Positions 1-11,924 of a stretch of 64,000 nucleotides of DNA are shown here, piece after piece. Origin of the DNA: Labyrinthula sp. Ha (lineage: Eukaryota > Sar > Bigyra > Labyrinthulida > Labyrinthulaceae); NCBI GenBank assembly GCA_015227615.1, contig JAALGZ010000004.1, forward strand, positions 1 through 64,000, given 5' to 3'. Positions within the stretch are counted from its first letter, which is position 1; every line of letters starts with the position of its first letter. The translations under genes and the position numbers were made by a program. The notes beneath the pieces are model-generated. The model did no database searches. It had not been told where the DNA came from and saw only the letters and a program-made list of their open reading frames with translations.

Positions 1-215
1 ATATAGAAAGAGCAAAGGAATTCCTTTCTGCCAGTGTCATGATTCAGGATGAATGCAATGTATTTTCAAAGATTTTCTTTTCCTGCAGTAAAGATTTTCC
101 ACAGTTCTACAACAACATTTTCAGTAGAAGTAGAACTTTCTTCTCTGAAGAATGGAGTGAATCAAAGGATGCCAATAGGAAAGGATATCTAAATTCAACA
201 ACTATTACCAAGTGA
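1..215 (+). CDS. C-terminal end of a second copy of the 327-residue LRR-like family protein (cut by window edge)
   Basis: From base 3 the frame encodes 70 residues and a TGA stop at 213-215. They match the last 70 residues of the intact gene at 27,634-28,617, including the family tail with F-F-x-x-x-W. At least one silent difference is visible between the copies. The rest of the gene lies left of the window. Because it sits in the outer part of the left inverted-repeat arm, it is expected to be a full second copy in opposite orientation, but that cannot be seen here. Confidence 0.85.
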   Translation, partial: IERAKEFLSASVMIQDECNVFSKIFFSCSKDFPQFYNNIFSRSRTFFSEEWSESKDANRKGYLNSTTITK

Positions 216-1730
216 TCTCCTCGTTTCTTTCTTTTTATACAAAATAAATATAACATAACTTATTGTACTTTTGATACCTGATAATTTTTTTGGTTGCATT
301 TATGGGTAATTTTATAATGAAACTTCTTAGAAAATAGTAAATGATAACAGTTTATTCAAGAAATACAAGTAGATTAAGCCAAGAAGTAAAGGACTTATGA
401 AATCTTTGTATTAAAGGTTAGTTAGTATCAATAACGCTCCAAGTTAATATCAAGATGTGCTTTCGTGTTTCCTGGATGTATATTTTTTATACGATATGCA
501 AAAGGTCATTAGCATGTTCCTTATAGTTTCCTTTTCAGAGAAAATCACAAAAATCCCAGAAATATTCGTTTCGTTACAATATCTTATAACATTTCTGTAA
601 TATTTAGAAGACCATCTTAAAATTTTCTAGTCATTACATTGACATTCTCCAATGCCTTCATTCTTTCTACCATTCGGCCATTGGTAAACTAACTAATAAG
701 AAGAGCAGCCAATTTATTTTAAAATCAAACTCAACCCACACTGTTTTAAACTATATGCTTATGCTTTCTTGGTAAATAAGCTAGAATTTTTTTCTATATC
801 TCTTTCAACAGTATATTCAAATTAATCTTTATGGTCATTAAATCATAAAGTTTTATTTTTAGTCGAAATTCCTCTGTAGAAAATCTTAGAAGCTTAATTA
901 GAAATAAATACATACTTTTTAAACCTCTCTATTAGTAAAAAATGAATATTTTTATCCAATTTTGATAAAATTAATTTATCAACTTTAGTCATAAACTCAA
1001 AGATGCCAATCAGCTGCTTTTCTTTGGCTTTACTCAATTAACAGTTCATTATCACATTATCTTATCCTCAATATAGAAACAATGATTCTGCTAGTTTAAG
1101 ATTTACTAAACTAAACTTATAGCTACGTTACTTTTCCTTCAAGTTGTGAATAACGAATAACAATACAAATACCTATAGTAGATATTAATCAGTTGGTACA
1201 AACTCTATCTTTCCTTGATTTAGTTTTTTACTAAAACATTGTTTTGACCATTATCTATTTACAAATTATATTTTCAAGTTCTACTTTGATATTTTGTAGT
1301 GTTTTTTTTCTATGAGTATTTTCTTTTAAATATTTTATAACAACCAGTCAAGAATATATTGATTACAAGTATTTCATGTTCTGTATTCAGTATATTAAAC
1401 TAATGAGAAACAATAATATATTTATTTTTTTCTTGAACTACTTCCCTGATATTTGAATTCTTTTATCTAAATATTAAGAAAAGATAAAAACCATCAAATT
1501 TTCTCACCATAGAAAAAGATTCAATTCAATAGAAATTGTATTTGAAAAAAATTCAATATATAGAAAAATATTGGTTTTGTACAGTGCACTTCAATCTTTA
1601 ATTCTTTTAACATATGATGAATTTTATGAATATTTTTACTGGTTAAATACTAGTATTAGAGTAATGAAAAAATAAATCTGAAAGATTAACATAAGAGTTA
1701 AAAATGATCTCTTCCCATAAAATCATATAT
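216..1730. other. Gene-free spacer inside the left repeat arm
   Basis: No supported gene, RNA or element. It mirrors 26,118-27,633 almost perfectly, except for a small cluster of differences near 918-1,000 that is discussed as a finding. Very AT-rich with many stops on both strands. Confidence 0.6.
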
Positions 1731-2702
1731 CTAAGATAGTTTAAGAACGTAATGATCACCAGACCTTCCAACCATCTTATCCCAGTTTTCGGGAGAAATC
1801 AACAACACTCTATGAACAAAACTGAAATCTTGATCATTTCGATAGTCAAAGTTCTTGAAAATAATTTTGGATTCCCTTATTATATTATTCTCCATCTTAA
1901 TTGCTGAATCAAAGAGATATTTTACTCCAACTCTAAAATATTGAAAAGTCGAACTACTGACTTCCCATTTTATTCCATTATTTTTTCTTAATAATTGAGA
2001 TGTTAGAAACATTTCAATATTACCATAGACTTTAATTCCAACTTCTTTAAGTAAACCAATTCCACACAGTTGTTGAACGAGGAAAAAGGTTTGAGAAACA
2101 ACTCCTTCATCAACACCAAGACAATTAACAGATAATATTTGCAAATTTGAAATATCCGCCTTAGTAGCTAAATTTTTAAAGAAATGACTGCTTAGTTTAC
2201 ATAAAGGATACTGAAACTCTTTGACTTGGTGAAACAAACGAAGGAATTTCTTCTCTTGAATAGTTTTTATTTCAGGAGCAGTCGTACTTGTGAACTTGAA
2301 AACTCTTAAATTCTTCTGCCAAATTAGTGGATGAAATAATAGTGTTGCATCATCAAGCGAGTATCCAGTTAAGAATACAAATTCTTCTATTCCTTTAAGT
2401 TCTTCAGAGAATATTACTAAGAGTTGTGATAGCTTTTTATAATCAATAACACAATGGTCCAGAGTTAGTGACTTGAATCTTAGTTTTTTTACTCTTGGCT
2501 TAATTATTGAAATATCATGACTAGGAATAGGATTTGTAATATTTGAAAGGCAAAGTTTAGTTGCCGTAAACTTTTCTATTCCGTTAATTTGGCTTTTTAG
2601 AGGAGGTGTGCGAATACAACTCCCACTTGGACGTTGTATAATATGAAGAAAATCATAATTTTGGTATATATTAGTAACATAAGAAAGAATAGGTGCATAC
2701 AT
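1731..2702 (-). CDS. LRR-like expanded-family protein, 323 aa (left-arm copy)
   Basis: Intronless frame of 323 residues starting at ATG 2,702 and ending with TAG. The protein is identical to that of 25,146-26,117 on the opposite strand. It is related along its length to the 327- and 337-residue proteins at 27,634 and 30,653. Shared features are alternating leucine-rich strand and helix segments, a conserved 'S-H-x-F-[YK]' block near residue 170, a 'SQLL' block near residue 235, and a tail ending in a tryptophan motif (here 'SPENWDKM'). The spacing of hydrophobic residues suggests a degenerate leucine-rich-repeat solenoid. No signal peptide or membrane segment is obvious. The function is unknown. 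The family resembles lineage-specific expanded families, and I recognise no enzyme motif. Confidence 0.85.
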   Translation of the reverse strand: MYAPILSYVTNIYQNYDFLHIIQRPSGSCIRTPPLKSQINGIEKFTATKLCLSNITNPIPSHDISIIKPRVKKLRFKSLTLDHCVIDYKKLSQLLVIFSEELKGIEEFVFLTGYSLDDATLLFHPLIWQKNLRVFKFTSTTAPEIKTIQEKKFLRLFHQVKEFQYPLCKLSSHFFKNLATKADISNLQILSVNCLGVDEGVVSQTFFLVQQLCGIGLLKEVGIKVYGNIEMFLTSQLLRKNNGIKWEVSSSTFQYFRVGVKYLFDSAIKMENNIIRESKIIFKNFDYRNDQDFSFVHRVLLISPENWDKMVGRSGDHYVLKLS

Positions 2703-5700
2703 TTATCTCTTTTTAACTTATAGAATTTGTTTTTCTATTTATTTTCTGTCTCTTTTAATTCAAAATATTATTAATTATGGTATTTTTTTAATTGTGGTCT
2801 TGAAATAAGTCTGGTCTAAATTAGACATTCTAATTGGAACAATTTTACTGGAACTAAAAAGAAATATTTGATAGAATATTTTGTAAACACACTTATTTTG
2901 AGAATTGGAGAAAATAAAAAACTACAAACTCTTAGAAACTTCATATCCCAAAGAAATTAAAGCTTAGACCTGGGTAATGGTCATTGCTTCTAATATAAAT
3001 AGTTTTCACAAAACTTTGTAAAGAACAGGTGGTCTATTGTGTTGCTCAATCAATTAAGAGAGCTGGCTACTCTGTTTAAGTAAAAAACCCTGAAAAAAAA
3101 ACCTATATAACAATTTCCTAAAGCCCCCCGTCCCGAATTCACATGAATCTTTTTTTTGAAAATTTACTATATATTCTCATTTGTTTCAACAACTTTTCTC
3201 AGAATGCATTACTCATTAGCCTCGATGTTTTCAATAAGTTATCAACGGTTGGAGAAGTAAATCATATAGATGTAACAATAAAGAATGCCAAATTTATTGT
3301 TCATTTATTCAAAAAATCTATCTAATTTGTAGAAAGCAATTGAGGGAATTTTATAGGGAAAAGGCCAACTCCTGAAAGGTTTGTTGTACTAGTGAAATAC
3401 TACATTGAAGAACTTGTGACGTAAAGAGATAAAGTAGAAAACAGTGAAGTCTTGGTCTAATGTACGTTCATGTAAAACTGTTGTGTAATATATATGTGTG
3501 ACCAATCCTATTCTCAAGATATAATTAGCGGAAGAATAGGAATAGTGAAAGCCAGGTATTTTTGTAAATATAGCTAACAACGGGTGATCTAATTCTGTTT
3601 ATATTAAGAATAAAGATGGCCTAAAATACTCTTTTTAAGCTGAACTTTACATCAAGCACGTAGTTAATAATACATCAACTCTCGCTAAATAATGCTTCAA
3701 TACTCCAATATTGCTTAAATTCATTTATATCAATTGTTTTTTTTCTTTGAGGTACTCCTTTAATAATAATACTCTGCTCACACCTATAACCACAGCATCA
3801 GACTATGCAACACTTATACCCAATGTTACATGGATAAAATAATTAAGATACAGGAATGGTACTTATTCTAGACATATCAACACTGATAATAAATTGTCCA
3901 GGGAACGCAGTTCACAATAAAGTCACTTCAGGGTTATAGGGTTGACGAATTACTCAAGCATCCTGTTAATATGTGATTGTTAATGTAAATATTAGAAATA
4001 GATCTTTTAGTAGTTACAATGTATATAACTATTTTGGGCAGTACGGCGCTCTATAAAATAAAATTCTTGAAATAACACTTCTCAGTCAAAGATTTTCTTG
4101 GCAAAACACCAATATTCCTAAAAAATAGGCACAAAGGTACAGAAGCTAATTATAGAGGCCTTCTTGATGGAATTGAAATCTCAATACATTAGACCTAAAA
4201 TAAAGAAGTCTTAACGTTTATTCAAAACACTAAATTGCCTAAGTTAGTTAAAAGTAAGGTATATTTATAAACCTGAAAGAGAGTTTGTATTACATTTAGC
4301 CAATCTAGACCAGTATGAGTAACTCTAGCACTTGAATATACAATAAGAGTACGTTAAGACAACTTACACAAATTAACTCTCTATCAATCCTACAGAGAAT
4401 TCTACCCAATATAGTTAACATAGTCTTGGTCTACCTGACAGTCTCTGATAATGTACCTAAAAGCTTATGCAGTATCAAAACTGGATAAACAAGTCATTTT
4501 TTTATTTGAAGTATTGTGATTTAAGAATTCCACAAAAAACATGAAAGGATACTTTGCGCAAGAAATATAATTACCTTTTGTACTATGTACAACAATAAGT
4601 ACAGGAAAATCGTTATCCTCAAGGTTCGGTAATATATAAATACAATGTGTAAATCACGGTCAAAAGAGGCTCTCAAGTAGAAAAGAATCTACTTCGAAGT
4701 GCAAAAAAGCTTATAACCATCTAGACATTAGTAACAGTTGCTCGAAAAAAAGTATTTTCCAAGAATTGAATCTCTATGATGTTGATATAAGAAATCTATG
4801 GTAAAAGAAACCATATAAAACATTTTTGAGCACTGAAACGAAAGTTTTTAAACTCTTAATATTACATTTACCAAAGAATACCGAGGAAGCTCTAGGAAAA
4901 AATAATAAATTGTATTATTTTCAAGTTCCTGTGGAACAAATGAAGAAAAAATAGCTCGATATAGTGAAATATACAATGAAAGATGGGGTGAGCTCTGGAA
5001 ACAGGTCTTATAACTCTTCTATCTTCACTTAATGCATTAGGCTAGTTTATAGTGCTATATTTCAATACTTTGAGCTTATAAACTAGTTAAATCAATACCT
5101 TTTTTCTCGGTTGGTTGATTAGTTCTTAATCTAAAAAGTAGTTAAGCTTGGCTTTTTAGCTTATCTTAGTTCATCTCATGTTTAATTTTTTGACTAATAC
5201 CTGTGTTGCTTTTACTATATATATTTCTCTAATGATTTTATATTTTTCTCTTTGAACATATAATTTACTATTTTTTAATAATTCAGTTACTAAATAGTTA
5301 GTTTAGTTAAATAATTCTTCAAAATAATTCCAGACACTATACCTGGTTTATTAAATAACTATGCCATATATACTCAGTCTTTCATACTACTAGGGCGCTG
5401 AAATACCCTCTCACTTAGTTAAGTTCATATCTCAAGATATATGTGATGTTTATGCGGAAACAGTGCCTCTTTCGAGGTATCTTTCAAGAACCCGAAACAC
5501 CCCTAAAATATTTATCTTGCTATCAAAATAATTTTCTGTTTAGTTTCATGGGGATCATTTGCAGTATACACGTTTACAATAATGAATCAAAACATGGGTT
5601 ATCAACACTAGTTACAATCTAACCATTAATCCAGTTTGTTATTGGAAATTAACTTGAATTTAACTCCCATATAATGTTCAAGATATAAAGAGGAATTACG

Positions 5701-7839
5701 TTTTATTCGTGATTATGTTATTCAGGCCTGATATTTCCTCTCTGTTCTAAAATTCTTAGATCTCTAGTTACATGCAAGAATGAGACATACTACATGGAAT
5801 GATGCTTGGGGCAGAGAATTATAATTATTCAAAGGAGAATTCTCAAATTATCTCTTTATTTATGCTCTAATTAAAATTTGGAAGCATTTTATTCTCTATC
5901 CTTGACAAGTTCCAAAACTTCATTAGAAAATGGTTCTTTTAATTTTAAGCGGATAAATCCAATTTTACTTCAGGTAAGTACTGGGGTATAAGTTTACTTT
6001 GATTAGCGCTAATATATAGTAACGGGTATTTAGTATTTCCTTCCTATATATATGCATTCAACAGTATATTGTGTTGTAATCTGGAAAAAATAAGAAAAAA
6101 ACACGCTTTTATATTATTGACGATAGTATCATTAATAATTAATACTTTATCCACAGATTTTTGTTAAATTGCACTATTTATTCTATTTTTTTCATACAGC
6201 AACATTAAATTTCTACCTTATGAAAATAGGAAAAAAAACTCAGGTTAATATAATAACAAGAAGAAACTTCAATTGCAATCCTATTCGTATCTTTTTGGCA
6301 ATAATTGCTTAGCATGACCACTACCTTAAATATATATATAACACTTTATGTGACACGTATATTTGATAATATATTTTATTTTGACGAATATTCAAATATA
6401 TGAATGATTATTGACAATGATAAATTCAAGTATGATGGTTGCAAGTTATCACAGAATGAAAGATTTAAGTTGATATTCCCTTATATTTAGTTAATTGAAA
6501 CATTCTCTTACTCAACTAAAAGGCGAATAGGCCACCTTTCTTTTTATATTTTCTACAAAATAGTAATTGTAGTCTATAGCATATGGGGAAGACCTGCCTC
6601 AAATTTCAAATATCATCATCAAGAGTTTTCTGATTCAGGCAAAAATACTATCTTCTACTAGTTAGTTACTCTATCTTTATCTAATCTTATTTTATCTCCA
6701 TGTTTCAACTGAATATCTTATATTTATAATCGCACCAAATTCATATGTTTAAGCTTTTCTTTATGAAGTGCCATTTTTAATATGACTGATATATTGTTTT
6801 ATGTACTTCTTCTATATCTTCTACACTATTTTAAAATATATTTATCAAGTGAAAATTTTGCTAAAAAGGTACTTTCAATAATATTAAGGTGAAGTGATAC
6901 CAACCAAAGAAGGGATATGTTTATATTGAGCTTCTAGTGCCATATATCATATACCTGGTTTCCTATTAATAAAAAAGCGGTGACAAATAGTACTGAGAAC
7001 TCTATATGTCCACAAAATCATATGTTTTTTTGTTGCATAAATATTACCATATTTAGAGGTCAATTACTATAAAATTAAAATTTATTGACAATAGTAGATC
7101 TTCGCGCCCTTTAATATTCCTAGCTTTGAGATCGTAGCTAACTTCAAGACCCGAAAGGTGTTCGAAGTCATTCTTAACAAGAATACAACTATTAACATAA
7201 ACAGTAAATAAAATGTATTCAATAATGTATATCTATTTTAAATGTAGAATCAAACATGTCATAGTAGAATTAATATTCATTTTTTCGAGACATTATTCTA
7301 CGGTATTGCTATTTTCACTTAATAATTATAATCATCTCCTTCACAGTTGTCTTTTCCCATGTACATATGTCAGAACCAATTGTACTTAATTATCATGGTA
7401 ACACATTTCTATATTCAGTCTCATATTATTATCTCTGTATGTATTAAGATTAAGCATAGAGCCTATATATTAAGGTATGGTAACTGTTTTTTTTTTGAAA
7501 TTCCTGTTTATTTGATATAAAGTTGTGTATTACTTCAATAAGTTCACATTATCTCAAAAGCTTTTGACAGTACAAATCTGTTAATTCAAGGATAAAAAAA
7601 TACTATCTAAATTATTTATTTATGTAATTATATGTACTTTCAAAATTCTCGCTTACCGGGAAAATTACATGACTAAGTAACATTTGGGTTACTAATATTA
7701 AGGCTTAAAATATTGGAATATCTCGTCAGTTAGAAAAGGTAAGGGGAAATAAAAATTTAAGAAATCAGCAGCTGCTGCCTATGTTGAGCCAATGTATAAG
7801 ATCGCAGAAAACTAGTTGTGAGATTGATTTGGAACAATG
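2703..7839. other. Gene-free left-arm DNA with weak retroelement traces
   Basis: No intact gene. A short frame of 60 codons at 3,143-3,325 has an identical twin at 24,523-24,705, but this is explained by the inverted repeat and I do not support it as a gene. The stretch near 3,940-4,180 gives a weak impression of a Ty3/gypsy integrase zinc-binding region on the + strand, too decayed to call firmly. The remainder is AT-rich and crowded with stops. Confidence 0.45.
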
Positions 7840-8020
7840 ATTCAAAGTACTTTTAGTGACTCTTGTACGGGAAGTGTGTTCAGAAATCTCCCAATACTCT
7901 TCAAACTGAATATGGTAAAAGTTAACTGATATGTAGGGAACAAATTTCTTGAGGAGATGGTGAAATTGCTGGATTATAATATAAAATCAAAATATTATTG
8001 GGGAAAATTGATATGCATTC
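7840..8020 (+). mobile_element. Ty3/gypsy integrase-core relic at the inner end of the left arm
   Basis: Translation of this stretch resembles the part of a Ty3/gypsy integrase core that follows the second catalytic aspartate. Short pieces such as 'FLEEMVKLLDY' followed by a 'KSKYYWGK'-like block match the usual order and spacing. It is a heavily broken fossil with several breaks in a short span. A diverged copy lies at the mirror position in the right arm, so the insertion predates the inverted duplication. Family assignment is by eye only. Confidence 0.4.
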
Positions 8021-10329
8021 GGTTTATAGCACAAATAATTTGAATCCATCTCCTAATTTCTTAAAAAAAGATAAATGAAATTCCATTTTGTAAGAAATAT
8101 TAGCAAATTATACAATTAATCATGAAATTTCTTATGGATATATCTTCTCAGTTGTTTAATCACCATATGAAGAAATTACAGTAAAATTAGACGATTTATT
8201 TAGGTCATTAGCTATCGTTTATGTAGTAAAATATTAGTTGTGCTCCATTCTCCAAGTCAACGGGTAAAATTGAAGCTCAATATTTTTTAACACTAGTATA
8301 ATTCTTCAGTTGTTTTTATGACTGATATGTTTGATATTGATAAGTTCCCCAAAAAATATTTTTCCTGAAGATGTTTCTTGAGAAGCAATAATTTCTTAAT
8401 AAATGACTATGTTCATACAGAGTCACATTTAAATATCTAATTCTTTATATATTTAAAATATTTTCACGGCTTAACCGCAACATCTTAATACTCCGCCTAG
8501 AGTTATTTGAGATAATAAACTAACTTAGAATCATTTAAGATACATATAAACCGTGTTCCATACCATGGACTGGATCAAGACAAAAATAACAGGAATTGAT
8601 ATCTTTAGTCTTCTCTTTCCCAAGAATACACAAACAGTTTTTCTATCGCATAATTAATAATCTAAAAAGCTTTTTGTTTTTAAAGAATTTAAATTTATTA
8701 ATATAAGCCAATCTTTTAATTACACTAAGACCTCCATTTGAAATGGTATATTTCATATATTTTATTTAAATATGTATATAGTGAATTTAAAACGCAAGAA
8801 TATTTTATGAATAGAGTATGCTAAAATAATTCTCTTCCTTTTCTTATTTCGTGTCTTAATATATTATAAGAAAGTATCAAAATATAATATATTCCTCTTC
8901 GTATTAATCTAAGTATTTCCCGGGAACTCTACCAGTTTGTCTACATTCTTTAATAATTTTGACATTATTTTCCGGTTAGACTTCCTGAAAAGTCCTTATT
9001 TTCAGTTAAGGAATTATTTTGTCTACCCTTATTTCCTATATGAACTTATCAAATACAACTAAGATTACATGTTATTTTTTTCTGTTTTCTGTAAAGTTTA
9101 TAATTTCTATTGAAGCTTTAGAAACAAAAATATTGAAAAGGAATCTAATTAGAATAAATCTTGAAATAAATAATAATGAATTTTATAGGATTTTTTTTCG
9201 TGTGATCTAGCTATTCATTAAGGTATTATTGGCTAGGTTGATAATATAGAATATGGTATAGTTTTTCTTGGTTGAAAACACCTATAGAATAAAAAGAACA
9301 AGTCATAGCTCAGTTTACAATAGTTATATTCCAGAGAGAATCAATACATTATTCCAAGCTATTTAATGATAAATTATTTTCTGTTTATATTCCCAACTTA
9401 TATTTCAATATATTAATCCCAAACAAGCAAAAAATACCTTTCATATCCGTTTTCATAGCCATTGTCAAGAGTGCTTTAATAATTGTTAAACTTCTGAAAA
9501 AATATAGAGCAACTAATCGAACAGTAGTTCTAATTTTTGGGGGATCATTATATAAAGTTACATTCTTCAGCAATATTCTAGGGTTCATAACTAACTCTAG
9601 AATAAAATTTTGATTAGAATACGAGGAATTAAACACCTTCTGTAAGATTTGATTCCATCGGGATGAATCACATCTTCGATATAGAAACATAGCTCAAATT
9701 TACCATGAAATGAAGATAATTATGCAGCATATTGTTTTCTTGGTACTAAAAAATAACTTCCAATCAATGCATATATTGCAATATCATATAATCGAAAATA
9801 TCTTTGAGAGTGCATAGTGATTATTAAAAATAATTAAAATATCATTACATGATCAATATTTGATTCACCAATCTTCTAACAAGTAAATGGTTTATATAAT
9901 TTTATTCTTTAGAGATGGATCTCTATTTTTCATAAAAAAGAAAATATTTTTAATCCGTTTCCTTGGTAAAACCTAACTTATATGATGAGGAAACTGTAGT
10001 CCATTTAATATATATTTCATATCTCGGTTCAAATTAAACTCTCAAATATTTCTTTCAAGTAAAACTTAGTGCCACATGCATCACAATTATTATCGAGACC
10101 ATAGTTATTCATTAAAAAAGTATGCTAGAGTATTGTGAAGCATCTCAAAACTGTTTGTGGCTAATAAACTATCTATTTTAGATTCTGCTAGCTATGATTA
10201 TCCGTAATAACTCTAATTACTACGAGTCCCCAGCTACATAATTTATTTTGCTAAGAAAGTTATATATGTTTTTTTATCAATATGTAAGTAAAACATTAAA
10301 AATCTATTAACTTAGCATACACTTTATAG
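8021..10329. other. Spacer of the inverted repeat, no supported gene
   Basis: Unique sequence between the arms. A 101-codon frame on the minus strand at 9,385-9,690 has no recognisable domain, no convincing splice partners and no paralog in the window, so it is not annotated as a gene. Confidence 0.5.
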
Positions 10330-11000
10330 GATTAAGGCAATGGAAGGTATGGGAGTACCAGGATTGTTGGGAATTTCGCACATATACCCGATATTTATTT
10401 TTTTGGCTTGGATTCTTCCCTAAGTCCCACTTTAAGCCCCATTAGGTATTGGAAAGAAGTTAATCTAACCCATTGGGTAGAAATATTACATGAAATTACC
10501 AGAACTTATACCATTGTAAAAAACTTAGCTTCAAGAGTCATTTTCACGGAGTTAATTCATCATTAAGAATCCATGCATGCAAACTTAATGGCCAAAAGCA
10601 CAATCCTTTAAATTATTTACATTTTCTTAAGGCATACTACTTCCTATAATCAATATAAAGCTAATTTATCTAAACTTGTGCTATTATTGCCAAGTTGGCG
10701 GAACTAAACTCTCTAACGAGTTCTAAAATCTAGTCAACCTATAAACTAGAAAATGTCAGTTCACCTAGTTTTACTAAGAGGTCGTTGCTTTGTGCTACAT
10801 ATAGTAGATGCATCTCTGGGTAAACTTAGCTACCAGTAGGGAAAAAACGAGAAAATTTGATGCTATTTTCAAGGAAAGTTTATATTGGGGTAGAATAATA
10901 GTTTCGATAGTTTCAAATGTTATGATACTTCGAAGAGTACTCGCAAGAGCTTCAACAGACTTCTTACATTCAAATATCACGAAATTATAGATCTAGAAGC
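10330..11000 (+). mobile_element. Ty3/gypsy integrase C-terminal relic
   Basis: Two short stretches fit the tail of a Ty3/gypsy integrase in the expected order. Near 10,470-10,600 the translation has the 'W-x-E-I-L-x-E-I' and 'E-L-I' pattern that precedes the end of the core. Near 10,800-10,960 there is a block like 'REKTRKFDAIFKES', typical of the region just after the core. The fossil is broken with several breaks; no LTRs were found around it. Its orientation matches the relic at 7,840-8,020, but they lie 2.4 kb apart and may not be one insertion. Confidence 0.5.
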
Positions 11001-11790
11001 AAGATTATTTGATAATAGAAGTGCTATGTATAAAAATTTTAACAAAGAACCCAAATTACAAGATTCTACAAATTCCGAAGAAGTATGCGTGCAAATGTAT
11101 ATTCTTACTCAATGGGTGACAGCGAGTAACAAAGTGCTACCAACCATGATTACCGACTCAAAATATTTGCACTTCTGGGTTTCACTTAAATTTTCAGAAT
11201 AGCTTGGGTAACTTTTCCATTACCTGCGGTCATGGTTATCTTAGCTACTGTAGCTTGGTTTCGAAGAGAACATTCATTTTATTAAAATGAATCTGTTAAT
11301 AACGATAGTACCGTAAAGATTTAACGTAAGCTTCTTTATATACTATTACTATAGCTAAATATAAAAATATCAACTCCAATTTTAGGGGTTTTAAATTATA
11401 CCAATATTTCATAAACTGTGTTTTTTCTTAGCACCTAGCACCTGATACAGTGTTCAAATGATAGGATACATTGGGGAGCTATCAATCCGCAATTACGAGT
11501 AAGAGTTTTAGATCCTAATTTGTTAAAATATTTATATTACGAGTTTTCCTGTCCTAATCAGTAATACAATATCTCTTTCGTACATTTGCTTACTATTGTA
11601 AAATAGATAAAGTTGTCTTTAAGGTTTATGTTTTCGGAAATTTTAGAGGGTGAAAACAGTAAATAAGAAACATAAGTTTTAAGCATTTTCATTGCATAAA
11701 GTAAAATTTTTCTTCAAATTATGAATATTCTCTATTGACTTCTTTAAACATAAAACTTTTACAAAACCCTTCCTTAACTCACAAAACAAA

Positions 11791-11863
11791 GGTCACGGCC
11801 GGATTCGAACCAGCGATCTTGACGGTGTAAACGTCACGCGTTAACCAACTGCGCCACGCGACC
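11791..11863 (-). tRNA. tRNA-Val (anticodon TAC)
   Basis: Reading the minus strand, the 73 bases fold as a full cloverleaf. The acceptor stem is GGTCGCG with CGTGACC (one G-T pair). The D arm has the loop AGTTGGTTA, and the anticodon stem TGACG/CGTCA closes the loop TTTACAC, which gives anticodon TAC. The variable loop is AGATC and the T arm is GCTGG-TTCGAAT-CCGGC. There is no intron and no encoded CCA. A short T-rich run just downstream (11,784-11,790) can serve as the Pol III terminator. The internal A and B boxes (TGGCGCAGTTGG, GGTTCGAATCC) are canonical. It lies head-to-head with the CEP135-like gene, 61 bases from that start codon. Confidence 0.96.
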
Positions 11864-11924
11864 CTATAGATCTATGTCGAAAACCATTAAAAAAGTGCTG
11901 CTGCGTCTGTAAACTGAAAGAAAC

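Larger units (their letters stand above)
1..8020. repeat. Left arm of a large inverted repeat
   Basis: This stretch is the reverse complement of about 19,830-27,849, with mirror coordinates adding to about 27,848-27,850. The outer part, including the 323-residue gene, reads as identical in both arms. Toward the inner end (7,000-8,020) the arms fall to roughly 80-90 percent identity by eye, with small indels, and similarity stops near 8,020. The arm is cut by the window edge, so its true outer end is unseen. Nearly constant coordinate sums mean there is almost no net length change between the arms. Confidence 0.95.

Noticed and set aside
3143-3325. 60-codon frame identical in both arms (twin at 24,523-24,705)
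   Set aside because: The identity is explained by the inverted repeat itself; no domain, promoter or paralog supports it as a gene.
9385-9690. 101-codon minus-strand frame in the repeat spacer
   Set aside because: No recognisable domain and no splice partners; likely chance in AT-rich DNA or an unrecognised relic.
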